Shown: positions 43,661 through 54,943 of the stretch, one piece after another | Layout of the letters: each line of letters starts with the position of its first letter | Position numbering within the stretch: the first letter of the stretch is position 1 | Assembly (NCBI GenBank): GCA_946894095.1 | Contig: OX335653.1 | Coordinates: 4,655,001-4,719,000, forward strand | DNA from: Incurvaria masculella | Taxonomy: Eukaryota; Arthropoda; Insecta; Lepidoptera; Incurvariidae | DNA length: 64,000 nucleotides | Reading direction: 5' to 3' | The notes under the pieces: generated by a model | Told to the model about the DNA's origin: nothing | Database searches by the model: none | Seen by the model: only the letters and a program-made list of their open reading frames with translations | Translations under genes and position numbers: made by a program

Positions 43661-43890
43661 CTATTGTCGGCGGGCACGGTTTTGCACATTAGGCACAGGA
43701 TGATTATGTTCATTCTTTATCATGATAATCTCGTCTTCCACAGCGTACACAACCGCTCTGCATCCCTTGCTACCATGTGTTGAGCAACACCAGCGACTCT
43801 TCATATTTTTATTTGTCTCCTGTTTTCTGAACTTGTACCCCGATATTAATATTAATCTGTTACCTCTCTGCCGCGAAGATATGAATTGTG
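43661..43890 (-). CDS. mod(mdg4): FLYWCH exon 27
   Basis: Acceptor ttatttccag ends at 43891. 75 residues starting QFISSRQRGNRLILISGYKF. Ligands are in WCCSTHGSKGC and KNEHNH. Tail PVPNVQNRARRQ. Its closest relatives (36 and 37) lie 20 kb away at 63657-64000 with matching flanks, so this duplication jumped over several exons. Confidence 0.9.
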
Positions 43891-43961
43891 CTGGAAATAA
43901 ATAGAGAAAACACAATGTAAGGATAGATTGCTAACGTCATGCAAGTATTGAATTGGGATAA

Positions 43962-44622
43962 TAAAAAAATTAACAAAAAAAATAACCGACTTCAAAGGAA
44001 AAGCACTAAAAAGTAAAAAATAATTTCCATTTTTGTAGTTACGATTTCTGTTATTTTTTGAGTCGGCGTCAGCCGGGCACGCGCTGCGCCAATCAAGAGA
44101 ACCTAACCTAACCTAACCTAACCTAACCTAACATAACCTAACCTAACCTAACCTTGGCTGACACCGACTCAAAAAATAACAGAAATCGTAACTACAAAAA
44201 TGGAAATTATTTTTTTACTTTTTAGTGCTTTTTCTTTGAAGTCGGTTATTTTTTTGTTAATTTTTTTTTTATTTGTTTATTTTTTGTGAATCTGAAGTAC
44301 ACTTACTAATTTGTACACGTCCTTTCCAATAAAAAAAGAATCACCGAAATCGGTTGGCGTTATATTGAGTTATTCGTCCATTTGTCGCGCACATCTTAAT
44401 ACAAATTTAAGACTTTTATGATTTTCTCATGGATATCATTGTCAGAACTTAACCAAATTAAAATGGGACCACTTGGGAAGCACTAGCTATCATTTAAAAA
44501 AATAATTATCAAAATCGGTTTACCCAGACAAAAGTTATGAGGTAACAAACATAAAAAAAAACAAAAAAAAAAAACATACAGACGAATTGATAACCTCCTC
44601 CTTTTTTGAAGTCGGTTAAAAA
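43962..44622. mobile_element. Foldback element of the ccgacttcaaa family, copy B
   Basis: Arms of about 100 bp (from 43983 and to about 44260) are near-perfect inverted copies. The loop holds a ccatcaaga-type block and a (cctaa)n tract. The 3' part is identical in layout to 41216-41798 (aatcaccgaaatcggttggc, gataacctcctcctttttt). Confidence 0.82.
44101..44153. repeat. (CCTAA)n / TTAGG-type tract
   Basis: About ten tandem acctaa-phase pentamers with one acataa variant. TTAGG is the usual insect telomere repeat. The tract lies exactly in the foldback loop. Copy A at the same place has only aaccttgcctacctt. Confidence 0.88.
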
Positions 44623-44649
44623 GTGAAAGGATGGCGTTGTTGTCAGTTC

Positions 44650-44745
44650 TCCTTCGATGTGTTTTGTTTTGCTGAACTGGCTAATGTGAAATATGACAAA
44701 TCCGAGTGCAGTGTGCTGTCTATGGACGATAAATACACAATATAA
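44650..44745 (-). repeat. Dispersed repeat, ccatagg-cag family, inverted
   Basis: gctgaactggctaatgtgaa, atatgacaaatccgagtgca and gtgtgctgtctatgg: reverse of the block at 17480-17580. Confidence 0.55.
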
Positions 44746-45343
44746 TAAGTACAATATTGGAACACTGATAGTCATACCGCTATCACATCTCACATCTCTA
44801 CAGTTTTTTAATAATCACTATCACTAATTACTACAGTACCCTAATCATTTCCGTCAATTGTAGGCTATTTACCATTACGCTAAATTATTAAAACAGTATG
44901 ATTCAATGTTATCGAAGTCGGGGAAAACTGACTGTTTTTCGTGTTTTGGCGAAGTTGTGAACATATAGTATTGTGTTATTTTATTACAGCTATGGAAAGA
45001 AAATAAAACGGAATTAAAGTTACGGATTTAAATTTAATTTAAAGTAAGATTACATTTATGTCAAAATACTTGATTTATTCAAGTATGGATTTTCTACGTG
45101 AAATTATTGTACCAATAATTTTGATAAAATAATTTAACTTCGCTACAAATATATTCAATTAAATAATGTTTGACTATTAAGATGTTTCCCTGAGTAAGAA
45201 ACAGCATAATTTAAAATTTGTAATGAATCCTAAGTTCTGATGCTCTTTTTTCTTTGCGTATTGTTTTGTTGGAGGAATGGATTCATCTCATTGGTGATTT
45301 CTAGTAACAAATCCACATCAAAATTTATTCAATTTTGTTCATT

Positions 45344-45478
45344 GAGCGGTTCGTGGCCTAGTGGCCCGAGGACTTGCCTAGCGTACCAGAGGTCTGGGTT
45401 CAAATCCTCGCCCCGACATGCACCACTTTCTTTCTCTTTCTGAGTTCGATAAGTGCATTTCGTCACGAATACGAGCCT
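45344..45478 (+). mobile_element. tRNA-derived SINE, 5' part
   Basis: gagcggttcgtggcctagtg (A box), ggtctgggttcaaatcctcg (B box), then the caccactttctttctctttc domain to cgtcacgaatacgagcc. The body is absent. Good match in the polymerase III promoter part. Confidence 0.83.
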
Positions 45479-45486
45479 GATATTAA

Positions 45487-46524
45487 AAAAAATATTTTTA
45501 AATAAAAAAAGGACCGCCTTCAAAAAAACCGGAACTAAAAAGCAAAAAATAATTGGTTACTTTTAATTAATGTACGAAAAGCTATTTTAATTCTAACTAA
45601 TTATGTACAATTTCTTAATTTTTAATCATCTTTTGAAGTCGGTGCCTTGGGTAGGGTTCGCTTCGCACGCTGCTGACCGAACAGACACTATTTCAGCCGA
45701 ACACACCCGAAGTGCGTTGGTTTACGTGCAAGCTGATATCGATACAGCGCAGCGTACTGAAATTGGGTTTCAACGATTATATTATTAGTACTTTCGGCTT
45801 TGTAAAGGCGCGCACTGGTGAAGGAGTACGTTAATTCGCTGCTCTATGTTGATTGGTACTTCCCTGCGACATCGTTGTCTGAACGAGACGATTTCTGCCG
45901 AAATTGGTGAGATATGTACTAATCGCACACTCGTTTTGACACGTAGTTGAGAGCAGACACCGCAAAGTCGCTACCTATTGTTTTCTGTTCTTTTTTATAT
46001 TTGTATTTTTTTGTTTTGTGTTATGTAGGTATTTAGGTAGAATAAAAAGTACAAGCTACACCTACCTAAATATTTATCATATAAGTGGTCGTTGTTTTTA
46101 TATTGGTTTATTCGTAGGGTTTTCTTGTAAATATTTTGTTTTTACTGTGTTAGGTATTTAGTTTAAGTATAAGGCATATTTAAATTACAAAGTACTTGCC
46201 TAAATACCTATTTACATACGTTTTTCCGACCTGTTTGTTTTTTTAATTTTTGTTTTTGTGTTTTGTTCAAGTAGGTAAATGTAAGTAGCTACCTACTTAT
46301 ATTTCTTTCTTAGCCATAGGTGATATTAATCTAACTACTTGCAGCCCTTAAAGAACGTCTACCCAAGGCACCGACTTCAAAAGATGATTAAAAATTAAGA
46401 AATTGTACATAATTAGTTAGAATTAAAAAAGCTTTTCGTACATTAATTAAAAGTAACCAATTATTGTTTGCTTTTTAGTTCCGGTTTTTTTGAAGGCGGT
46501 CCTTTTTTTATTTAAAAATATTTT
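45487..46524. mobile_element. Long foldback, arms about 167 bp
   Basis: 45487-45654 (ggaccgccttcaaaaaaacc ... ggtgccttgggtag) and 46359-46524 are near-perfect inverted copies separated by about 700 bp. The spacer has short open frames without known motifs. No transposase, so it is probably non-autonomous. Confidence 0.8.
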
Positions 46525-46769
46525 CTTTTTTGCTTTTTAGTGGTGGCGTAACTTCTGACTCAAGGTGGGCGAGCCCTCCTGCTCAACTTCACATACAAAG
46601 TGGAAAGAAGATATACATACATATACAATACAATACAATGAACGAGCATTAGCAGAAATGAAACCATTGAGAAATCTCATTTCTGACGAAAGGTAGACCG
46701 GTAACTATCTGGATTCATGAGTTCACGGTTGATACGTACGATAATTGATACGATGAAATCACGTGAGAT

Positions 46770-46862
46770 AGAGTGCTGTGACAGACGGACGGACGGACGG
46801 ACGGACAGCGGAAGCTTAGTAATAGGGTTCCGTTGGTGCCCTTTGGGAACGGAACCCTAAAA
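46770..46862 (-). mobile_element. Dispersed repeat with (GGAC)n, fragment
   Basis: ctgtgacagacggacggacg through agcggaagcttagtaatagg to ccctttgggaacggaaccct. Confidence 0.75.
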
Positions 46863-47395
46863 AGACAAAACAACGAATGACCGGAACCGCTGAGCTTCTG
46901 AATTTCTCATCCTTCCATCGTACCGGATAGTATGTTTCTTGCGTAAGTTTAAGTTGTATGAAAATGTGTACATATCGGCCTCGTTTATCCCCCCTTAACA
47001 GTTGAATTTTGTAAAATCCGTTGTGAGCGAGCCTTTTCGTCTTAACAAGAAGTCACTGAAAATTTTAAGTTTCGAGGATAATTGGTTTCAGAGATCTCAA
47101 CATGAGTGGTTTTCGCCTAAATGTGTACATTTTGACCTATTTTACCCCCCTAATAGTATAATTTCCAAAAATATTTTCTTCTTAAGCATTCCCATCTAAA
47201 ACAAAACATAATCTGACATTTCTGGGTTCAGCGGCTCTAGAGATAGAAATGTGTACAATTTGCCCTCTTTTACCCCCTTGAATACCCCCAACAGTTGCAG
47301 TAAGAAAAAATCTCTCATACTGAGCAATCTCACCCGAAAAGAAAGCTACTGTAACTAAAAAATCACATTTCTGGGTTCGCGGGGTTAAGAAATTC

Positions 47396-47596
47396 GATGA
47401 TTGTTATAGTTAAGTACCAAACTACTGAACCGATTTTGATAGAAAAAAAATGGGACCAACTAGAAAGTATACCCTTTCGAACAAAAAAAGAATTTTCCAA
47501 ATCGGTCCAGGGGTCTTCGAGTAATCGGTGAACATACATAAAAAAAAAAAAAGATTCCGACGAATTGATAACCTCCTCCTTTTTTGAAGTCGGTTA
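47396..47596 (+). mobile_element. 3' fragment of ccgacttcaaa element
   Basis: Ends gaattgataacctcctcctt then ttttgaagtcggttaa as in copies A and B. Arms absent. Confidence 0.7.
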
Positions 47597-48162
47597 ATAA
47601 TCATCGTATCAATTGGTGTCGTTGCCAGCGAGGATGGAAGAACAGGAGTAGAGATCCGAAATCGTTCATAGGGAGGTGACACCTTTCTAGAATTCGCTTA
47701 CTACCGATTTCCTCGAGTTCCAACGACATTCGATATTGCGCGTTCCGAATTCGTAAGCGAACTAGAAATATTTTTAACTTTTCCGCCAATATTGACGTGA
47801 CAACCCCGACACTCGATGGAGGGAAGGTATTTATCTCAAAAATTGCCTGCGTTAAGCTACTGCTGTGTCCCCGGTCGCACAGCTACGGTGCTAAGGCGTC
47901 GCACGCTCGAAATAAACCACCGGGGTCGGTGAAGGAAATACCAATTTTATGATTAGTTTATTATGATTTTATGATACATTTTAAAATTATACAGAAAATA
48001 ATACACATTTAGAATACTAACAATGATTATTTTATTTAATTCTTAGTCCATAGCACCACAATAATATAACAAAACGAATTATGAAATAAAAAATTAACTA
48101 AACGAATTAACAGAAACATTAACAATTATATACTTTTTCGTACTAAACAAGTACGTCGCGTT

Positions 48163-48470
48163 TTCCAAGGAATGTGTTGTGTATGTATGTTTGAATGTTC
48201 AATCTTTGCAAGTCAATGTACGCTACGCAGGAAAAACGTTCAATCAATGTGTGTAGGTATAATCTTAAACACTGTGTAGGTAGGAGGCATTGGGCAGGGG
48301 GGAAGGGAGTGTAGGAGAATTCCAAATTATGGCCAAATTGGAAGACGCAATCCTGGGTCGGGTCCAACCTTACAATACAATCATAACGTAGTTAGGTTAC
48401 AGGGCTTTTTCTTTAATTAATGAGTCCTCGCTTGCACGGTCGATACATACATATCACATTAACAATAATA
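48163..48470 (+). mobile_element. TIR element with tRNA-like core, third copy
   Basis: ccaaggaatgtgttgtgtat left end, ggtataatcttaaacactgt, ggagaattccaaattatggc, tcgggtccaacc, and a catacatatcacatt right end. The A-box region is shortened against 19854-20180. Confidence 0.7.
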
Positions 48471-48764
48471 GTTCTTCGCGTGAACACAATTGACTCTTGA
48501 TCAATACTGACATAATTTTCTGAATTCTCTTACAATGCTCGTCGCATAGTACATTAATAAAACGTAAATTTATTTCAGAATATTATTTACACGATCACTG
48601 CCGTTAAAAAAATGTAAAATAGTGCAGTGGCGGTCCGAAAATTCTTAATGGTACAAATGCTTATTAGCTTTGAAAGCACGATTTTTTTAATGGTCAAAAT
48701 GTGTATTTGCCTAGCAGCGAGAAATCAGCAAATTAAAATGACCGGGTCGATATAATCACTCACG

Positions 48765-48885
48765 GACGGTTCATGAGATATAACCCTGTGACAGATGGAT
48801 GAACGGACGAACGGACGGATACGGACAGGGGAGGCTTAGTGATAGGGTACCGTTGGCACCCTTTGGGTACGGAACCCTACAAAGC
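48765..48885 (-). mobile_element. Dispersed repeat with (GGAC)n, fragment
   Basis: ttcatgagatataaccctgt then gacagatgga, a degenerate acgg tract, and ccctttgggtacggaaccct. Confidence 0.72.
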
Positions 48886-49027
48886 ATTTTTTCAGTTGTG
48901 TAATGAACATCAAGTTGTTTCTGAGATTTATATTTTTAAGCTCGTTCTTTGATTATTGTATTTTTAGAGGAATCGGTCCACCATATTGGGTATTTCTAGT
49001 AATGAAAGCACGAAGTTAGACGAAATT

Positions 49028-49242
49028 TTATTTCTGCGCGTATTTCCTGGACTCGGCATGATTGTGTTTGTTCTTAATTTTGACTATCTCGTCATTGGAC
49101 ATCGATATGGCAGCTTTGCATCCCTTCCTTTTGTGCGTTGAACATACCCAGCGACTCATAATGCTGGATTCCTTTTGCTTGCAAAAAGTGTAGCCCGATA
49201 TTTGGATCAAACGGTTCCCCTTCTGCGACCTTACGTACTGCA
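49028..49242 (-). CDS. mod(mdg4): FLYWCH exon 28
   Basis: Acceptor ttcttgcag ends at 49243. 70 residues starting QYVRSQKGNRLIQISGYTFC. Ligands are in WVCSTHKRKGC and KNKHNH. The usual VEDEI block is SNDEI. Tail AESRKYAQK. The open frame continues upstream of the acceptor to 49468, but that part lacks family motifs and is intron. Confidence 0.87.
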
Positions 49243-50382
49243 CTGCAAGAACATACAGAAATAAATTGTCAGATGAGAGTTGACCGTGCAGTTTTTGGGA
49301 TCGGTCAGCCCAATGTATGTTTGGCATCATTATGCATGGAGGTGAAAAAATAACAGGAGAAGGGATATAACTAAAAAAGTGTCGACACCTCAATTGTGCC
49401 GCCGGAGGAATTTGGCCTTTGTTTCGGCATATATTCTCTTTGGTTTCGGCTCTCGCTGAATATATCATTACGAATGAAGAATGACGTAACGACCATCTGC
49501 TTTATTGAAATATAATTCTTATCTTTATCAGTTTACCTACCAATTTGGGTTACTTCAAATTGGATGTTTCTCCGTTTTCATCACTGCGCTAGAAATGTGT
49601 ATTTATTGCGTGCTCGTTGTATGGAAGCTATTTCTCCACACATTCGTCACTCCATATCATTATGTACCAAAAAATGTAACACAAATGTTCACTCTTGACT
49701 GCACCATGTCGAAATCATAAAATTATTTAACTTAAAACCAAAGTGGAGGGGTGCTCCATACCTTAAGATAGTTTTAAACATTTCATGAGCGACTGTACCT
49801 TATTCATTGCATGCTAGGCGATTGGACATTAAAGGGTCATTGTCTGGTTCAGTTGAAAAGAGTATAGCGGTATTAGATGCATCATCAGAGCAATATAGAT
49901 GAAACCGATCATAAAACATATTAAGGTAGCCGAAAATGGCGTTAATTCCTTCTCACTTGACGAATTGACTTTTTAACCGGTGGTGTGGCGTTAATTATTT
50001 TTTTAACTGTCCTTGCTTTAAGCTCGAAAATTGAAATTCACCTCAGACAAACATGATTTTGAAAGCCCAGCTGGGTCAATTTTGAAATTCACTTTCTCCG
50101 GTAACTCGCTTGCCAAGGCGAGTAGCTTTAGAGTATCTTTAAGCTTTAGAGTTGGCAGACGCAGCACAAAATCGTGAATTCCATCCCTGGAACCTTCTCT
50201 AGTTTAAATAAAAAGACAATTTCCGTGATGAGAAGGAAACGAAATTTCTACGACTTGAGATACGCGATGATAAGAATCGAAAACCGTTTTGTCGAAATTA
50301 CAATACGTCTTATAGCTAAAAGTATATCATGAACGCTGTAATTAAAAATAAAACAAAAACAAATGTGATATGTTTAATCATC

Positions 50383-50700
50383 CGTGACGCGAGGACACAT
50401 TAATTAAAGAAATATTCCTGTAAAAAGAACGACTTTACGAATATACTGCAAGGCTGGACCCGAACCAGCATAACATAGCATTCGCGAGTATTGCGTCTAA
50501 CCAATTTCGCCACCTGCTGTATACCCATAATTTGGAATTTCCTCCCGTAATCAATGCCTCCTACTAACACAGTGTTTAAGACTTTACCTAAATACGTTTG
50601 TTAAACGGTATGTTTGCTGGTTCGGGTCCAGCCTTGCAGTATATTCGTAAAGTCGTTCTTTTCACAGGGAACTTTCTTTAATTAATGTGTCCTTGCTTCT
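50383..50700. mobile_element. Inverted pair of tRNA-like element fragments
   Basis: A minus-oriented fragment (gaggacacattaatt ... ggctggacccgaaccagc ... ccaatttcgccacctg) is followed by a plus-oriented fragment (gctggttcgggtccagcc ... taatgtgtccttgcttc). Together they form a long foldback of the family at 6646 and 19854. Confidence 0.72.
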
Positions 50701-50734
50701 AACTAGTTCACCAGCGGACCAGTATTTGTAATTT

Positions 50735-50815
50735 GTATTTTATTCATTATCCATAGACAGCTTGCTGCACTCGGAATCGTCACATTTCCACATTTAACAT
50801 AGTTAATCATAATCA
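50735..50815 (+). repeat. Dispersed repeat, ccatagg-cag family
   Basis: ttcattatccatagacagct then tgctgcactcggaatcgtca. Fourth copy of the block. Confidence 0.5.
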
Positions 50816-51384
50816 TAATTCTACATTCGTCAACTTGTGAAAACGAATTACGTACTAGCGAGTTAATTAATAAAACAATAATTTGTACAGCACGTTTCGA
50901 TCCGCGTATAAAACCCGACTGTCCATCTTTATTCTAAATGAAATATTATTTTTTCGCTAAATATTTTGGGTGGGTCTATAACTAACAAATGTATCGCTCT
51001 ATCCAAGAACTACGAAATGCACCCTGAATCACAATTCATGATATTTATATTTCCCACCTTTATATTTCTCACATTCCGCATTTACGAGAGACACCGATAA
51101 TAACCGTTTATTAGTTTTGAGTAAAGCCTTAATATTTCACCGGAGCCTGACAGCCAATATGTTCGAGTGCCATGAAAGCATGATGTCAAACGCGTCTAGC
51201 CGGCGCCGTCATTTCTGCTAACAGATGTGAAAAAACCATGGAGGTGAATCACCTCCAAGGAAAAAACACGAATTGCAAGAATATTCGGTGAGAAATGTAA
51301 CATTGAATTCATAAGCATTTTATGTTAACGAAGTAAAGCGAATATGGTAAGTATAGGAGTTGTCACAAGTTTCCTAACCGATTC

Positions 51385-51735
51385 TGCTAAGAAAATTTGA
51401 GCTTTTAGGTGTCAGAGGCCACACACTGCAGTGGTTAAAAATTTACCTGCAGGGCAGAGCTCAGTGCATCGGAATAGGAAAATTGATCAGTTATCATGCT
51501 GATATAACGTATGGAGTACCGCAGGGGAGTGTCTTGCGTCAATTGCTGTACATAAATGATGTCTGCAGAACTAGAAACAAAGCATACAACATTTTTACAT
51601 ATGCCGGGCATACAGCACTATGTTTCGCAAATAAAACATGGGTAAATGCATACAAGCCAGCTGAAAGCGGTCTATTTCAAATTAATAAGTGGTTGCAAAA
51701 TAATCTTCTGACGTTTGACTACCAAACAATTTAAA
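51385..51735 (+). pseudogene. LINE reverse transcriptase fragment
   Basis: Contains LQWLKIYLQGRAQCI, then ITYGVPQGSVL and LLYINDV (RT palm block), then TYAGHTALCFA, where the catalytic YADD has become YAGH. NKWLQNNLL follows and the frame ends. A short, inactive jockey/CR1-type fragment. Confidence 0.8.
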
Positions 51736-52017
51736 ATAAATGAAATGGATGGATGGAATCGTCGCTTCCTGGCAGACAACGCAAATTGAATGACCGGGTC
51801 GATATGATCTGAAGCCGACTAAAAAGTATTTTTTATAGTTATAAGATTAACAAAAAATATGAAACCATTGAAAATAAAATTATTTATTATTTGAAAATGA
51901 CAAGGAAAATAATTTGATTGTAAACACAAAATGTCTTTTGAGAGCCAGGTATTATTATTACTTTGAAAACAAATAAAATTTAAACATATCTTTATAAAAA
52001 GTAAAAAAAAAAATCTT

Positions 52018-52255
52018 TGATTCCTTATTGTTGCGTTCATTCTTGACATACACAATGTTTCCTGAGATTACCAGATTACTTAGTGATGCCGGATGTTTAT
52101 GTTCATTCTTGACATTGACAATGTTGTCGGGGATTTACAGATTACTTAGCGATTCCTTATTGTTGCGTTCATACAATGTTTCCTGAGATTACCAGATTAC
52201 TTAGTGATTCCTTAAGGTTGTGATCATTCTTGACTTACACCATGTTGCCTGGGAT
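52018..52255 (-). repeat. Stuttered copies of exon 29's 3' end
   Basis: Three to four partial, diverged repeats of ggttatgttcattcttgac, acaatgtt, cctgagatta and cagattacttagtgatgcc follow the exon 29 stop. Each retains part of the KNEHNHPASL-coding stretch. They look like slipped duplications of the exon end and contain no complete finger. Confidence 0.75.
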
Positions 52256-52470
52256 TCACACATTTCTTAGTGATGCCGGATGGTTATGTTCATTCTTGAC
52301 GAAGACAATTTTGTCTTGTACTACATGCGCGACAGCTCTGCAGCCCTTAGCCATGTGGGTGGAGCAGCGCCATCGAGTCTTCAGTTGTCTCGTTTCGTGT
52401 ATACTGAACGTGTATCCCGATATTTGGAGCAAGCGAACTCCTCTTTTGGATGTAACATACTTTGGGATAT
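52256..52470 (-). CDS. mod(mdg4): FLYWCH exon 29
   Basis: Acceptor ttgttacag ends at 52471. 70 residues starting IPKYVTSKRGVRLLQISGYT. Ligands are in WRCSTHMAKGC and KNEHNH. VVQDKI replaces VEDEI. Tail PASLRNV. Closest to exon 30. Confidence 0.9.
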
Positions 52471-53169
52471 CTGTAACAATGTATAGGCCAGATAAAAATG
52501 TAAAAAATTGCCGCACAAAAAATGGGCTGAAATATTCGAAGAAGTCGACAAAATCGTTTACAATCTTTACAAACGATTAGATGTAGGAAAATACGCGTCA
52601 TGCGATCAAGAAATTGTATTTCAGTGAAATTAGATTTACCTTCAGAAGTTTACAATGTATATATTAGGTTAGGTTAGGTCAGAAAGGTTTGCAAAGGGAG
52701 CCGCTGTTTCCGATAGCGTCATGAAAAGCTAGCAGGAACCTTCTTTGGTTGGGCTTGGGGATACGATTGAAAATATATCTTATTATGGTGGGAGAGTTGG
52801 GCAGATATGATTGTTAATATTTATCTTGACATGAAAGTCACATGACCTCAATCGATTTTGTGCTTCTTCTTAGTGGTATTTGAATTTCTTGGATTAAAAA
52901 GAAATCAAAGCTGGTTGGTATATATGTAGTTGAATTAAAACTATATTTACAAGAAAATAAATAATTAGCCAAGTAGGTACCTGTGTACCATTCTTCAGGA
53001 ACATAAATGAACAATTTTAACTAAATAAAAAAAAATATCACAATTCTTTTGTCCATGTGCATTCACTGATACAAAAAATAAAAAATTTGATTGAAAAGTT
53101 AAAAGTGTATCGCAGAAACGACGAATAAATCCATCCACTAATCATAGTCCGATTACGTGGAATAACAAT

Positions 53170-53384
53170 TTAAAATTTACGCCAAGATGCCGCATGGTTA
53201 TGAACATTTTGTATGAACAGTATCTCGCCGTGTTCCATGTGGAAGAAAGCCCTGCAGCCCTTCGCCATGTGAGTGGAGCACCGCCAGCGACTCCTCCAAC
53301 CCATGGCGCGGTGTCTGCTGAACGAGTATCCGGACACCACGATCAACCGGTGACCCCTCACCGAAGTGACGTACCTCGGCGTGT
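53170..53384 (-). CDS. mod(mdg4): FLYWCH exon 30
   Basis: Acceptor atttctagcag ends at 53385. 70 residues starting TPRYVTSVRGHRLIVVSGYS. Ligands are in WRCSTHMAKGC and QNVHNH. The acidic block is MEHGEI. Tail AASWRKF. The acceptor and first codons are the seed of the 57-bp array upstream. Confidence 0.9.
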
Positions 53385-54014
53385 CTGCTAGAAATAAGGA
53401 GATTAACTGTTAGGCCTTTACGTGACGTACCTCGGTGTGTCTGCTAGAAATAAGAAGATTAACTGCTAGGCCATTCGTGTGACGTACCTCGGTGTGTCTG
53501 CTAGAAATAAGGAGATGAAATTTTAGGTAATTCACGCGACATACCTCAGTGTGTCTGCTAAAAACAAGGAGATTAACTGTTAGGTAATTCACGCGACGTA
53601 CCTCGGTGTGTCTGCTAGAAATAAGGAGATGAACTGTTAGGTAATTCACGCGACGTACCTCGGTGTGTCTGCTAGAAATAAGAAGATTAACTGTTAGGCC
53701 ATTCACGTGACGTACCTCGGTGTGTCTGCTAGAAATAAGGAGATGAAATTTTAGGTAATTCACGCGACATACCTCAGTGTGTCTGCTAAAAACAAGGAGA
53801 TTAACTGTTAGGTAATTCACGCGACGTACCTCGGTGTGTCTGCTAGAAATAAGGAGATAAACTGTTAGGTAATTCACGCGACGTACCTCGGTGTGTCTGC
53901 TAGAAATAAGAAGATTAACTGTTAGGCCATTCACGTGACGTACCTCGGTGTGTCTGCTAGAAATAAGGAGATGAAATTTCAGGTAATTCACGCGACATAC
54001 CTCAGTGTGTCTCG
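53385..54014 (-). repeat. 57-bp array of splice-acceptor units
   Basis: About 11 tandem units. gtgtctgcta starts at 53437, 53494, 53551, 53608, 53665, 53722, 53779, 53836, 53893 and 53950, with a last part at 54007. In transcript sense each unit carries a pyrimidine-rich atttctagcag acceptor followed by the first exon 30 codons (acacaccgaggtacgtc). Variants recur every four units (228 bp). The period is divisible by 3, leaving an open frame at 53410-53991. Confidence 0.93.
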
Positions 54015-54234
54015 GATCCTCTGATAGGCCACTCGAGTAACCTTTTAATTAGATTTACTTTCTCTGATGGCAGGGTATGAAAAAGGGGTTTTCAGAATCT
54101 AATCTACGGCATATAGCATTCGCATAGTAGGCGCCCTTTGTCGGGGGCTGGTCATAATGGTGGCTGGTTTCTTCAAACCATAGTTGAAGGACCCCTAGTT
54201 GTCCTTCTAGGAAAATACCTGCAGAGAGTGCATT

Positions 54235-54785
54235 TTACAGTTTACCGACCCTATATATGAAGGTTTCTTAACTTGGGGTCCATGGACCCTTTGGGGGTCC
54301 GTGACATCAGTGTTGGTGGTCCGTGGCATGAGTGCTGAGGGTCCATGTTAGATATGATGACAATAAATAGTGCGCGTGATGGAATAAAAAAAAAGGGATC
54401 TTTACTTTTTCTGTGGTAATAAATATAAAGTATTTTTTTCAAAATGCGTTCTTCAAATGAGTTCGGAAGGAGTCCGTAATAATGTTTAAATTCCGCAAGG
54501 GGTCCATGAGTATAGGAAGGTTAAGAAACCCTAAGAGATAATGGTTCGTTTGGTCCTCAGTGGATAATGTGAATAGTAGATGGAACTACCTGTTGCGCTT
54601 TGAACGGTGGCAGAAATGGCGCAGAGGTACAGCTCCGAAAAGCATTCTCCGTAGTATAGACAAGACCCTTAATTCCTTCGGAATTGGAGGGTCTCCGAAT
54701 TCGGGGAGACCTTGGGGTTGTCGACGAGTACGACAGTACGACGCTGTATCGAGTCCAAGTAGCCAAGCAGGTCCTGAGCTGATCT
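54235..54785 (+). repeat. Unclassified dispersed repeat, copy 2
   Basis: Counterpart of 1625-1930, interrupted by the MITE at 54261-54531. An open frame at 54560-54943 covers much of it, but its protein does not match the other copy, so it is not counted as a gene. Confidence 0.6.
54261..54531. mobile_element. hAT-like MITE
   Basis: Inverted ends ggtttcttaac (54262-54272) and gttaagaaacc (54520-54530), with ggggtccatggacc-type subterminal repeats, a pattern common in hAT non-autonomous elements. About 270 bp, no coding. An 8-bp target duplication was not clear. Confidence 0.65.
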
Positions 54786-54943
54786 GTCCCGCAGATGTGA
54801 ATAAATACACCACAAACGACGTTATCTATCAGCCTATGTTAAACTGCTGCGTAAACCATTTGCCCGAATATGGCGGCAGCAGATCGATTCGGACTAAAGC
54901 CGGAATAGTTTGCGATTACGTTAAACTACAGGTTATCTTTTAA

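Noticed and set aside
53410..53991. 193-codon open frame of 19-residue repeats
   Set aside because: By-product of the 57-bp repeat, whose length is a multiple of 3. Not a plausible protein by itself, although upstream acceptor use could translate part of it in another frame.
53385..54014. CRISPR array
   Set aside because: Units are contiguous without unique spacers, and the context is eukaryotic.
54560..54943. 127-codon open frame
   Set aside because: Lies on a dispersed repeat whose other copy (1625-1930) does not conserve the protein frame.
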